Assembly: GCA_965222345.1 (NCBI GenBank) | Contig: CBDCTS010000007.1 | Coordinates: 1,178,001-1,242,000 of the forward strand | Reading direction: 5' to 3' | Source of the DNA: JADFGZ01 sp965222345 | Lineage (GTDB): Bacteria; Acidobacteriota; Terriglobia; 2-12-FULL-54-10 | Length of the DNA: 64,000 bases | Shown here: in pieces, positions 8,637-16,364 of the stretch | How positions within the stretch are numbered: position 1 is the first letter of the stretch | Layout: each line of letters starts with the position of its first letter | The notes under the pieces: model-generated | The model's input: the letters and a program-made list of their open reading frames with translations, nothing else | Told to the model about the DNA's origin: nothing | Databases searched by the model: none | Program-made: the position numbers and the translations under genes

Positions 8637-9868
8637 GGGAGCACCTCCTGGCCCACAGCCCGGTCCAGTTCAATATCGGCTTTGCGGGCCGCTTCCAGCA
8701 ACTCGACGGTCTGAAGCCGCGCGAGCAAACCAACGCGATAGGCATCCAGCAGTTCCAGGATACCCAACTCGCCTTCCTGATAGGCAAGCTGCGCAATGCT
8801 GGCCAGTTGTTGAGTTTGGGCGCCCACCTGGCCGATGTGCTGCTCCGCCATGCGATGCCGGAATTGGGCGCTAGAGTAAGCTGCTTGGATGCCAGCTTCA
8901 ATCTCTACGCGCAGTCCCTGGAGCAGCGATTCGGTTCGTTGGGCGGTCGCTTGCAGCCGGGCGACTTCCATCTGGCCGCGATTGAATATAGGCAAAGGCA
9001 CACTGACGGCGAAGGTATAGCCCACATCAGAAAATCCGGCGGATCGGAAAGTCTGCAATCCTGCCGAAACCGAGGGCTCCGGGATGCGGAGTCGTTCGGC
9101 TGCCCGGAGTTCGAGTTGCAGGCGCTCCAGCCGGCGTTGCTCTGCCTTGTAATCACTCCGGTTGAGGAGTGTTTGCTCGAGAAGCTGATCGAGAGGCGGG
9201 AGCTGTTGCTGATCCATCAACTGGCCACTGGCTGTCAGGCTGTCAGGTTCGGTGCCCAGGCGAAAAAAAGCCGCCAGTTGGGCCTGTGCCTGTGTCACTT
9301 GGCCACCGGCTCGGATCAGTTCCGTCTCGGTACCGGCCAGCTCACGCTCGGCGCGCAGGCGGTCAAACGCTGATCCCTCCCCCTGCCGTTCCCTTTCTCC
9401 AAGGATGCGCGCCACCTCCTGCAATTCGCCGAGGCCGTTGCGCAGCACTTCCCTCCGTTCCTGCGCCGCCAGCAGAGAATAAAAGGCCAGCCGCAGATCC
9501 GTTCTCAATTGAAACAGAAAATGCTCCGATTGTTCTTGGGCCACGCCGACCGCGGCATCCCCTGCGCTGCGCAACAAACCGCGCCGTCCCGAGAGAGGCA
9601 CTTTTTGTTGCACCGTGAAAAATTCATTGCTGCTGCGGTTGACGCTTTCCCGGATGCCTGTGATCGTCGGGTTCGGAAGCAGGTTCCAGGCGCGGGTTTC
9701 GGCGCGAACAACCGGCACGCGGGAACGCACCTCTCGCGCTCGCGGGCTGTCCTCGGAAAAACGTCGGAGCGCCTCTGCTTCCGTCAACTCCGCGGCAACC
9801 GCTCCGGAACCAGCGGCCCCCAACAGAGCAATAATCAGGAAGAACACTCTCCCTTTGCACACAAACAT
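8633..9868 (-). CDS. TolC family outer-membrane efflux protein
   Basis: It has 411 residues with an N-terminal signal segment (GRVFFLIIALLGAAGSGAVAA). The duplicated TolC fold is visible in 'FSEDSPRAREVRSRVPVVRAE', 'LPNPTITGIRESVNRSS' and the second-half 'RLRIPEPSVSAGLQTFRSAG', with long amphipathic helices between them. It would form the trimeric outer-membrane channel of the tripartite efflux system encoded with the next two genes. A GAGGTGG sequence lies just upstream of the ATG. This family member is close to CusC/CzcC-type channels by context. Confidence 0.9.
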   Translation of the reverse strand: MFVCKGRVFFLIIALLGAAGSGAVAAELTEAEALRRFSEDSPRAREVRSRVPVVRAETRAWNLLPNPTITGIRESVNRSSNEFFTVQQKVPLSGRRGLLRSAGDAAVGVAQEQSEHFLFQLRTDLRLAFYSLLAAQERREVLRNGLGELQEVARILGERERQGEGSAFDRLRAERELAGTETELIRAGGQVTQAQAQLAAFFRLGTEPDSLTASGQLMDQQQLPPLDQLLEQTLLNRSDYKAEQRRLERLQLELRAAERLRIPEPSVSAGLQTFRSAGFSDVGYTFAVSVPLPIFNRGQMEVARLQATAQRTESLLQGLRVEIEAGIQAAYSSAQFRHRMAEQHIGQVGAQTQQLASIAQLAYQEGELGILELLDAYRVGLLARLQTVELLEAARKADIELDRAVGQEVLP

Positions 9869-9973
9869 AATGGTCCACCTCTACTGGAACTCGCGACTTG
9901 AATTCTCAATTTAAAACTATTGGTACGGGAATTGCGTGAGCGGTGCGCCAGCGGGCACACGCCGACCGAAGGC

Positions 9974-10393
9974 TTACAGAGGAGGGGACCGCGGACCAAG
10001 CGAACCGATGACGGGCGGGTCGTGCGTCCTCGGAGCCGGTTCCCGGTTCGCGTAGCCGGAATAGGATTCGGCAGCGAGAACTATGCTTTGCGCGAGAACA
10101 AACGCCGGAACCGGGTTGCTTCGCTCGATGAGCCGAAAAATATTCAGAGACTTGCCGTCGTGCTCCGCCTCCGAGACGGCCGGTTCGCTGCCTCCCTGCG
10201 GTGGAACCGGTGCGGGAGGCTGGATTCCATGCGCATGAACGAACGGAGTGTTTGAGTGGCTGTGCCGCCAATCCAACGGGCCAGGGTCACCGACGCCAGC
10301 GCCAGCATTCCGGTCATGTCGATGAAGAAGAGTCGCCTGGCATAGTGCCAGGACCATTGCCAGCGATAAGGGAATGGCCAGAAGGCGTCGCAT
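9974..10393 (-). CDS. small exported His-rich protein upstream of efflux genes
   Basis: About 139 residues from the ATG at 10393 (MRRLLAIPLSLAMVLALCQA), a clear signal peptide. An upstream in-frame start at 10435 would put 14 charged residues before the signal and is less likely. The mature part is rich in His near the N-terminus: LLHRHDRNAG, WRHSHSN, FVHAHG. A later hydrophobic stretch (VPAFVLAQSIVLAA) may be a second membrane segment. The protein shows no recognisable domain. Its location about 105 bases before the tolC gene on the same strand suggests a periplasmic metal-binding or sensing accessory, which is an inference. Confidence 0.6.
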   Translation of the reverse strand: MRRLLAIPLSLAMVLALCQATLLHRHDRNAGAGVGDPGPLDWRHSHSNTPFVHAHGIQPPAPVPPQGGSEPAVSEAEHDGKSLNIFRLIERSNPVPAFVLAQSIVLAAESYSGYANREPAPRTHDPPVIGSLGPRSPPL

Positions 10394-10541
10394 TGCCTTT
10401 GATTCTAAGGGAGATGCGAGGGAGGTGTCAAACACATACAGCGCTTGGGGATGGAGTCATTGTTCAAATCGTTCCTATCATATCTGCGCAAGGCGGAAGC
10501 CGTGCCCTGCCTAGCTGTGGCAGGCCGGGGGAGCGTGACGC

Positions 10542-11453
10542 TCAAATTTTCTCCTTCCGCGCGGCTTGCTCGTTCACCTCTACCCCGGCAAGGGTTTCGA
10601 GCAGTGTGATGGCGGCGGCGAAATCCTCCTCGCCGTGTCCCATCGCCACCGAGGCCCCAAACAGCTGATGGATCAGGGCCGTGGCCGGGAGTGGGACGTT
10701 TAGCTCGTTGCCGGACTCGAGCATGAGTCCCAGGTCCTTGTGCATCCACTTCAAAGAAAAGTGCGGTTCAAAGCTTCGCTTCAGAACCTGTGGCAGCTTG
10801 GCGGCAATCATGGGATTGCTGGCCACGCTCGCCTGCAGGACCTCGAGAACCAACGAAGGAGAAAGCCCGGCCTTCTGCGCCAGCACAAAACCCTCGGCCA
10901 TGGCCTGGCAGGTAAGCGCTCCGATCAGATTCTGCGTCAGCTTGAGTTGCAGGCCCATGCCCTGTGCGCCGATATGAAAGATCTGTTTTCCCATGGCTGC
11001 CAGATACGGCTCAACCCGCCGGAAGACCCCCTCGTCGCCGCCGACCATGAAAGTCAAAGTGGCGTCTATTGCCCCTTTCTTGCTCCCGCTGCAAGGAGCG
11101 TCCAGAAAGCCGACTCCGCGGCAGCGGAACTGCTCCGCCAGCTTGCGGCTGACCGAAGGAGAAATCGTAGTACAATCGACCACCACTGAACCCGGCTGCA
11201 CACCTTCCAGCAGGCTCTCAGCTACATGGCAGACGGAGTCCGAATCCCCGACACAGAGGAAGACCACTCGCGTCTGGCGGCCAACTTCGGTCGGCGAGTC
11301 GGCGACCTTTGCGCCACGAGCGGTCAGCTCCTCCGATTTCCGCCGGTTGCGGTTGAAAACAGTGACGGAATATCCGGCCTTCAAGAGATTTTCCGCCATC
11401 GGACAACCCATAATTCCCAATCCGATAAAGCCTAATTTTTCCGGTTCTGGCAT
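10542..11453 (-). CDS. NAD(P)-dependent beta-hydroxyacid dehydrogenase (GLYR/HIBADH family)
   Basis: About 303 residues from the ATG at 11453 (MPEPEKLGFIGLGIMGCPMA). The in-frame start at 11501 would add a tail that reads through the ribosome-binding region, where AGGAGA is seen about 12 bases before 11453. The dinucleotide-binding GLGIMG lies at residues 10-15. The substrate-binding segment 'DAPCSGSKKGA' and the catalytic-Lys segment 'GMGLQLKLTQNLIGA' follow. Family members reduce glyoxylate, succinic semialdehyde or tartronate semialdehyde, or oxidise 3-hydroxyisobutyrate. The exact substrate cannot be told. It is downstream of glmU on the same strand with a gap of about 120 bases. Confidence 0.88.
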   Translation of the reverse strand: MPEPEKLGFIGLGIMGCPMAENLLKAGYSVTVFNRNRRKSEELTARGAKVADSPTEVGRQTRVVFLCVGDSDSVCHVAESLLEGVQPGSVVVDCTTISPSVSRKLAEQFRCRGVGFLDAPCSGSKKGAIDATLTFMVGGDEGVFRRVEPYLAAMGKQIFHIGAQGMGLQLKLTQNLIGALTCQAMAEGFVLAQKAGLSPSLVLEVLQASVASNPMIAAKLPQVLKRSFEPHFSLKWMHKDLGLMLESGNELNVPLPATALIHQLFGASVAMGHGEEDFAAAITLLETLAGVEVNEQAARKEKI

Positions 11454-11571
11454 CTTGATCTGTTTCTCCTGCAAGTGGATTGACGACGGCGGGGCAGCCA
11501 CGCTGGTTCCTAAGGAATTCGGGCCGCTCGTGCGTCACTGGTGAGAGGGCCTGCAATAGTGAGGCCGCTTC

Positions 11572-13044
11572 CTATTTCTTGGCCGAATCTTTCTTCTGCT
11601 CGCTTGGTGCAGGCTCCAGGACTCTTGCCTGCTGCTTTTCCTGGGACTTGTTGCCAGCTTTCTTTTTCCGCTCCGTGACCCAACCGGGCCTGTTGGTTTG
11701 GCGCGAGCGGGCGATGCCGAGCGAGTCCGGGGGGACCTCCTCGGTGATGGTGGACCCGGCGGCGACGTAGGAGTTTTTACACACGCGGACCGGGGCAATC
11801 AACTTCGTTGCGCATCCGACGAAGGCGTTGTCTTCAATCACTGTGGGGTGTTTTTTTTCTCCATCATAGTTGACGATGATGGTTCCGGCCCCGACGTTTA
11901 CATCTTCCCCGATCACGGCGTCGCCCAGGTAGGTCAGGTGGGACGCTTTGCTCCCGCGTCCGACACGGGTCTTTTTGACCTCGACGAAATTACCGATCTT
12001 CGCCCCGGCTCCGATCTCGCTACCGGACCGAAGGTGCGCGAACGGTCCGATGGTGGCCTCGCTCGCGATTTTGGACTCCTCAATCACGCAGGACTCCTTG
12101 ACTGTGGCATTGTCGTCGAGCACTGAGTCCGTGATGACGGAAAAGGAACCGATCCGGCAATTCTCCCCCACGCGGGTCTTGCCGGCCAGAGTGACGCCCG
12201 GCTCGATCACCGTGTCCGGCCCCACCTCCACGCCCATGTCGATCATCACGGTTTCGGGCCGCAGGATGGTGACGCCGGCCAGCATCAACGCGCGCGCCTT
12301 TCGTCCTCGCAGCAACCCGTCCGCCTCGGCCAGCTCCGCGCGGTTGTTGATGCCGATGACCTCGGAGGCGTCGTCCAGCAGGAAAGGCAGCACCTTTTTG
12401 CCCCCTCGGGTGAGCAATCCGATAACTTCGGTCAGATAGTATTCTCCCGCAATGGGGTCGCGGGGAATGCGGTCCAGCTCGGCGAGAAGATGTTGAGTCT
12501 CGAAGCAGTAGATGGCGGTGTTGATCTCTCGAATGCGGCGCTCTTCGGGCGAAGCCGATTTTTGCTCAACGACGGAGGCTAGGCTGCCGTCGGAGCGGCG
12601 CAGGATGCGTCCATAGCCAGTGGGGTCCTTCATATCGGCCGCCATCACGCTGGCCGCCGCGCCGGAGCCCAGGTGGAAGTCGATGAACCGTCGCAGGGTC
12701 CCGGCAGTGATGAGAGGGGTGTCTCCGCAGAAAACCAAAAGGTGCGGACCGGCCGTTTCCAGTTCTTGGCGGGCGCACTGCAAGGCGTGGCCCGTGCCCA
12801 ACTGCTGCTCCTGCCGGATAAAGCGCATCCCCTGTCGGGACAAGCCCTTTAGGGCATTGACCACCTCATCAGCCTGATGGCCAACGATCACACAAACCTT
12901 TCCCTCGGAAAGCTCTCTCGCCGTGCGCACAGCGTGTTCAATCAGCGTCCGGCCCCCTGCGCGGTGCAGAACCTTGGCGAGCTTGGACTTCAACCGCGTT
13001 CCCAGGCCCGCCGCCAGTATGGCGATGGCAATCTGATCCTTCAT
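11572..13044 (-). CDS. glmU: bifunctional UDP-GlcNAc pyrophosphorylase / GlcN-1-P acetyltransferase
   Basis: The 490-residue protein has an N-terminal nucleotidyltransferase domain with the signature LAAGLGTRLKSKLAKVLH. The usual Pro of the 'PKVLH' motif is Ala here. A C-terminal left-handed beta-helix of hexapeptide repeats runs from about 255 to 440, including 'NFVEVKKTRVGRGSKASHL' and 'NVGAGTIIVNYDG'. It acetylates glucosamine-1-phosphate and then uridylylates it to UDP-GlcNAc for peptidoglycan and LPS. A Lys-rich tail of about 35 residues follows the last repeat and is not part of the core fold. It is 51 bases downstream of yvcK, a gene also tied to cell-wall metabolism. Confidence 0.94.
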   Translation of the reverse strand: MKDQIAIAILAAGLGTRLKSKLAKVLHRAGGRTLIEHAVRTARELSEGKVCVIVGHQADEVVNALKGLSRQGMRFIRQEQQLGTGHALQCARQELETAGPHLLVFCGDTPLITAGTLRRFIDFHLGSGAAASVMAADMKDPTGYGRILRRSDGSLASVVEQKSASPEERRIREINTAIYCFETQHLLAELDRIPRDPIAGEYYLTEVIGLLTRGGKKVLPFLLDDASEVIGINNRAELAEADGLLRGRKARALMLAGVTILRPETVMIDMGVEVGPDTVIEPGVTLAGKTRVGENCRIGSFSVITDSVLDDNATVKESCVIEESKIASEATIGPFAHLRSGSEIGAGAKIGNFVEVKKTRVGRGSKASHLTYLGDAVIGEDVNVGAGTIIVNYDGEKKHPTVIEDNAFVGCATKLIAPVRVCKNSYVAAGSTITEEVPPDSLGIARSRQTNRPGWVTERKKKAGNKSQEKQQARVLEPAPSEQKKDSAKK

Positions 13045-13095
13045 CTGTTGTTTACCTCAAAAGCTTGTGAACCTCCGACACCTGCTGCCCGAGAC

Positions 13096-14208
13096 TCAGG
13101 TTCGTGCGAGGCGTCGTTTTCGGGGGAGCTTGCCGTTTCCAAGCCGTGATGGAACTTCTCTTTTTTTGCGAGACGAACTGCGATGGCGAGCCGCAATTTC
13201 GAGAACCTTCTTTGCCAGCCGGTCGGAGTGGTGCCGTACCTTCTGTACGGTTGATGACGGCGGTCTCTCCTCCGACAACAAATTGCCGGTTACCAAGCAA
13301 ACTCCCAGCTTCTCCAATTCGGCAACATCCACCTCCACGGGTTTCGATCTTTGTGACAGATACCGCTTTCGGAGCCTGGGCGAAGCCGGTTTGCTGTTCA
13401 ACAGGGCGTAATCGAAAACGGCCAGACCGCAGTGGTCGTAGATGGCCCGGATGTGATCGGCGGCAGAGTACCCGGTGGTCTCGCCGGGCTGAGACATCAG
13501 GTTGCATACAAATATTCTGGCGGCGGAAGATCGCGCCATTCGCTCCGCCACGCCCCGCACCAGGAGGTTCGGGATCAAGCTGGTAAACAGCGAGCCGGGC
13601 CCCACGGTGATGGCGTCGGCTGTATCGATGGCCTTCAGTGTCTGCGGCAGAGGACGGCAACTCGACGGCACCAGGCAGATGCGGCCGATACGCGCGCGGC
13701 TGCGCGAGATGAGAGTCTCCCCCCGGACGATGCGGCCGTCCTGCATCACGGCTTCCAGAGTGGTGTTGGAAACGGTGGGAGGAAGAATGCGGCCCCGAAT
13801 GGCGAGCACCTCGCTGGTGACTTTAACCGCATCCTGGAAATCTCCGGTGACGCTGGTCAGCGCAGTCAGAAAAAGATTTCCAAAACTGTGCCCTTTCAGT
13901 CCTCTTCCGCTAGTGAAACGGAATTGAAACAGGCGCGAAAGCAGCCCTTCATCTTCCGATAGCGCCACCATGCAGTTGCGGATGTCGCCGGGAGGCAGAA
14001 CATGGAACTCCCGCAGCAGCAGCCCGGAACTGCCGCCATCGCCAGAAACCGTGACGACCGCGGTGAGGTCGCTCAAGCGGACGGGGTTCGGCCCCGGAGG
14101 AACTTCTCTAAACGGCGCCTTGTTGTCCCGCTCATCCTGAACATGCTTCTTCAGGCCGTGCAAAAGGGCAGAAAGACCGGTTCCGCCGCCCATCGCGACA
14201 ATTTTCAT
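13096..14208 (-). CDS. yvcK: YvcK-family gluconeogenesis factor (UDP-GlcNAc-binding)
   Basis: The 370-residue protein begins MKIVAMGGGTGLSALLHGLK, the nucleotide-binding signature of the YvcK/CofD superfamily. It continues with 'DLTAVVTVSGDGGSSGLLL', 'PPGDIRNCMVALSED', 'GHSFGNLFLTALT' and 'DAITVGPGSLFTSLIPNLL', all typical. YvcK proteins bind UDP-sugars and influence carbon flux and cell shape. The C-terminus carries a basic tail (RKKREVPSRLG...KRRLART) with no known role. Adjacent glmU makes the UDP-GlcNAc ligand reported for this family, so the pairing is functionally sensible. Confidence 0.9.
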   Translation of the reverse strand: MKIVAMGGGTGLSALLHGLKKHVQDERDNKAPFREVPPGPNPVRLSDLTAVVTVSGDGGSSGLLLREFHVLPPGDIRNCMVALSEDEGLLSRLFQFRFTSGRGLKGHSFGNLFLTALTSVTGDFQDAVKVTSEVLAIRGRILPPTVSNTTLEAVMQDGRIVRGETLISRSRARIGRICLVPSSCRPLPQTLKAIDTADAITVGPGSLFTSLIPNLLVRGVAERMARSSAARIFVCNLMSQPGETTGYSAADHIRAIYDHCGLAVFDYALLNSKPASPRLRKRYLSQRSKPVEVDVAELEKLGVCLVTGNLLSEERPPSSTVQKVRHHSDRLAKKVLEIAARHRSSSRKKREVPSRLGNGKLPRKRRLART

Positions 14209-14255
14209 ACCCTTTCATACCCCCAAACCTCAGCCCATACGCATTCCGGATGTTT

Positions 14256-14936
14256 TTATAAGATCGGTTTTTCCGGATAGATCAACTCGGTAAAGCGGGG
14301 GTCCTCTTCAAGTTGCGAAAAATCCGGATCGTTTCGCGCCATAAACCGGGTCCGCTCATTGAGTTGAATTGCTTTCTCAAGATGCTCCAGCGCTGTTTCC
14401 ACATTTGCCCTTAAAGCAAACGTGGAGGCCAGCGCATAATAGATGTAATCGGACTTCGGAGCGAGTTCCAGCGCTTTCGCCAGGTATCGCTCGGCCTCTT
14501 CCTGGTTTCCCTGGTTTGCCATTCCGACTCCGTAATTGTAGAAGTCTTCGACAGTTTTCAGGCGCAATGTAGTATGGTTAAGTCGCTGATTACAAATGTT
14601 TAGATAGACTTGAGCCCGTTCGCCCAAGTCCCGAGTCTCAAGGTCCGCCAAGCTTTTAAAAATAGGGCGGGCCTTATGAAATTCATGCCGGTTGAAGTAT
14701 TTAACCCCTTTTTCAAATTGCGTCACGGAGTTCTTATATTGGATTTCCTCCGGTGTCAGCCGCCGCCGGAAAACGGGAGCCGCTTCGGCCGGCTTAGCCT
14801 TGGAGGATTTCTTTCTATTTGTTTTCAATGGTTTAGACTTAGAGCTTCTGGCCTTCTTGGCCACTGCCCCTTGCCTGGTTCCGGTGGAAGGTCTCCTTTC
14901 AGAATGCCTTGTTTGTTTCGAAGTGTTTTTTTTCAT
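14256..14936 (-). CDS. TPR-repeat protein with basic N-terminal tail
   Basis: It has 226 residues. The first 55 or so are very basic and low in complexity (many Lys, Ser, Arg), with no signal peptide. From about residue 70 the sequence is helical and includes TPR-like units: 'FEKGVKYFNRHEFHKARPIF', 'YNYGVGMANQGNQEEAERYL' and 'YYALASTFALRANVETALEH'. These repeats usually mediate protein contacts. The basic tail could bind nucleic acid or ribosomes, which is inference. A sigma70-like promoter lies at 15011-15040. It is 47 bases upstream of yvcK on the same strand and probably co-transcribed with yvcK and glmU. Confidence 0.8.
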   Translation of the reverse strand: MKKNTSKQTRHSERRPSTGTRQGAVAKKARSSKSKPLKTNRKKSSKAKPAEAAPVFRRRLTPEEIQYKNSVTQFEKGVKYFNRHEFHKARPIFKSLADLETRDLGERAQVYLNICNQRLNHTTLRLKTVEDFYNYGVGMANQGNQEEAERYLAKALELAPKSDYIYYALASTFALRANVETALEHLEKAIQLNERTRFMARNDPDFSQLEEDPRFTELIYPEKPIL

Positions 14937-15010
14937 TCCGGAACCGCCCCCAAGGATATGACGCCCTTACTATCGAACAAGCCAGCGGGTAATCTATAGA
15001 ATCCTATTAA

Positions 15011-15040
15011 CTTATAGCAGATAAGAAATTTTCCAGTCAA
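15011..15040 (-). promoter_or_regulatory. sigma70-like promoter for the TPR-yvcK-glmU unit
   Basis: Read on the minus strand, TTGACT (15035-15040) and TATAAG (15011-15016) are 18 bases apart. The predicted start is about 68 bases before the TPR gene ATG at 14936. Five of six bases match consensus at both elements. Confidence 0.55.
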
Positions 15041-15049
15041 GGGAGGGAG

Positions 15050-15073
15050 GCACCCAACTGGGTCAGGGTGCCA
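15050..15073. terminator. hairpin between VWFA gene end and TPR promoter
   Basis: A perfect 7-bp inverted repeat, GGCACCC and GGGTGCC, encloses a 10-base loop. It lies about 120 bases past the VWFA stop codon and just upstream of the next promoter, a suitable position to separate the two transcription units. No U-tract follows, so intrinsic termination is uncertain. A second weaker hairpin, CTGCGA/TCGCAG, sits near 15086-15104. Confidence 0.3.
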
Positions 15074-15192
15074 ATCGAGGTAGAGACTGCGAATGCCAAT
15101 CGCAGCCATCCGTCAAAGCAGTTCTGTCAACAACGGTATCTGTTCTGGCTGAGGGAGCCGCCGCAGAAGCGGGGCCTTCTCCGGCTCACTTC

Positions 15193-16263
15193 CTACCGGG
15201 AAAGTCCGGCAACCTTGGGACGGTATCCGCTTCGCGTCCGGATACGGAAATCCTTCACGTGATCTCCCACCAGTTTCACGGAAATGTTCCGCCAGCCGCG
15301 GTTCGGGTTTGGTTGCGGATAGTAGCTGAGCGCATAAAGATGCGCCAGGTCGTCCCGGATTAAAGAAAAGGCCTTCTGCTGATCCGTCCAGGATTTGGCA
15401 AAATACGCTTTACCACCCGTGCTGACGGTCATCCGCTCAAAAACAGCGGTCGAGACCGGATCGTGCTTCGCCTCCCGCGTGCTGATCATGTAAATGGGAA
15501 TTCCGGCAGCCTGAGCCAGCTCCCGAACTGCCTCGGGAGATACCACGCTGGCGTTGTCCGGGCCGTTGGAGAAAACGACCACTACTTTTCTTCCGGAAAG
15601 CTGGTCGGCGTCTTTGATGGTCATCAGGAGAGCGTTATAGAGCGCAGCATCGTCCCCGGCAACGGTCGAGCGTACGCCGCGCAGGACCTCCACCCGTTCA
15701 GAGGTAAGCGGTGCGGGCCGGGAAAAGTCGCGGCTGTAAGAATACAGGGCGATCCGGTCGGCAGCATCCAAGGAGCGGATGAATTCCGAAATCGCGTCCT
15801 GCGCAAACACGAAGCCCTGGTACATGTAATTGCTGGTGTCGAACAAAATAAAGACGCTGGCTCCCGCCACCAGAGAAGCCACGCGCTCCGGTGTAGTCTG
15901 CGGGAACTCCTGAGGGGCCCCATTGCGGAGCCGTACGGGCCCGCGGGAGTAAAACGGCTTCACCACCCGCGGCTGGCTCTGCCCCGGCAAAAATTCTCCC
16001 AATTGGCGCGGAGCATTGCTTCCTTCGGCAAAGGTGGCCACTTTCTGCTCAATTCCATCCTCTTGGAGTTCAAAGTCCCAGGGATACAGCCCGGTTACAT
16101 AGTTGCCTTTTTTGTCCGTCACGGCCACGTTCAAAAGTACCATGTCGACTTCCACCCGGAAGACGGCCCTGCCGGATTCGGTGTCCTGAGCCACGCCGGG
16201 GACAAAGCCGCCGGAAAAGATCCCGAGCAGCAGCAAAATAAGAAAGAAACGCTGGCTAGTCAT
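15193..16263 (-). CDS. exported VWFA-related acidobacterial protein
   Basis: The 356-residue protein has a signal peptide (FFLILLLLGIFSGGFVPGVAQ). The segment 'FRVEVDMVLLNVAVTDKKGN...LYPWDFELQEDGIEQKV' is typical of the VWFA-related Acidobacterial domain (TIGR03436 type). The von Willebrand A core begins at about residue 135. The MIDAS position reads FDTSNYM (D142, S144, Y146) instead of the canonical DxSxS, so the third ligand is missing and metal-dependent adhesion may be altered. It is probably periplasmic or surface-attached. The partner is unknown. It lies downstream of the large exported protein gene with a 101-base gap on the same strand. Confidence 0.88.
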   Translation of the reverse strand: MTSQRFFLILLLLGIFSGGFVPGVAQDTESGRAVFRVEVDMVLLNVAVTDKKGNYVTGLYPWDFELQEDGIEQKVATFAEGSNAPRQLGEFLPGQSQPRVVKPFYSRGPVRLRNGAPQEFPQTTPERVASLVAGASVFILFDTSNYMYQGFVFAQDAISEFIRSLDAADRIALYSYSRDFSRPAPLTSERVEVLRGVRSTVAGDDAALYNALLMTIKDADQLSGRKVVVVFSNGPDNASVVSPEAVRELAQAAGIPIYMISTREAKHDPVSTAVFERMTVSTGGKAYFAKSWTDQQKAFSLIRDDLAHLYALSYYPQPNPNRGWRNISVKLVGDHVKDFRIRTRSGYRPKVAGLSR

Positions 16264-16364
16264 AGATCATTCTCCCATTGGTTGAAAAACTTCACTGTTT
16301 TCCGTTCTGATGTCTTCCAGCTTCCGCCGCGCTGGCAAGCGGGTATCCTCATTTTTCATATTTT

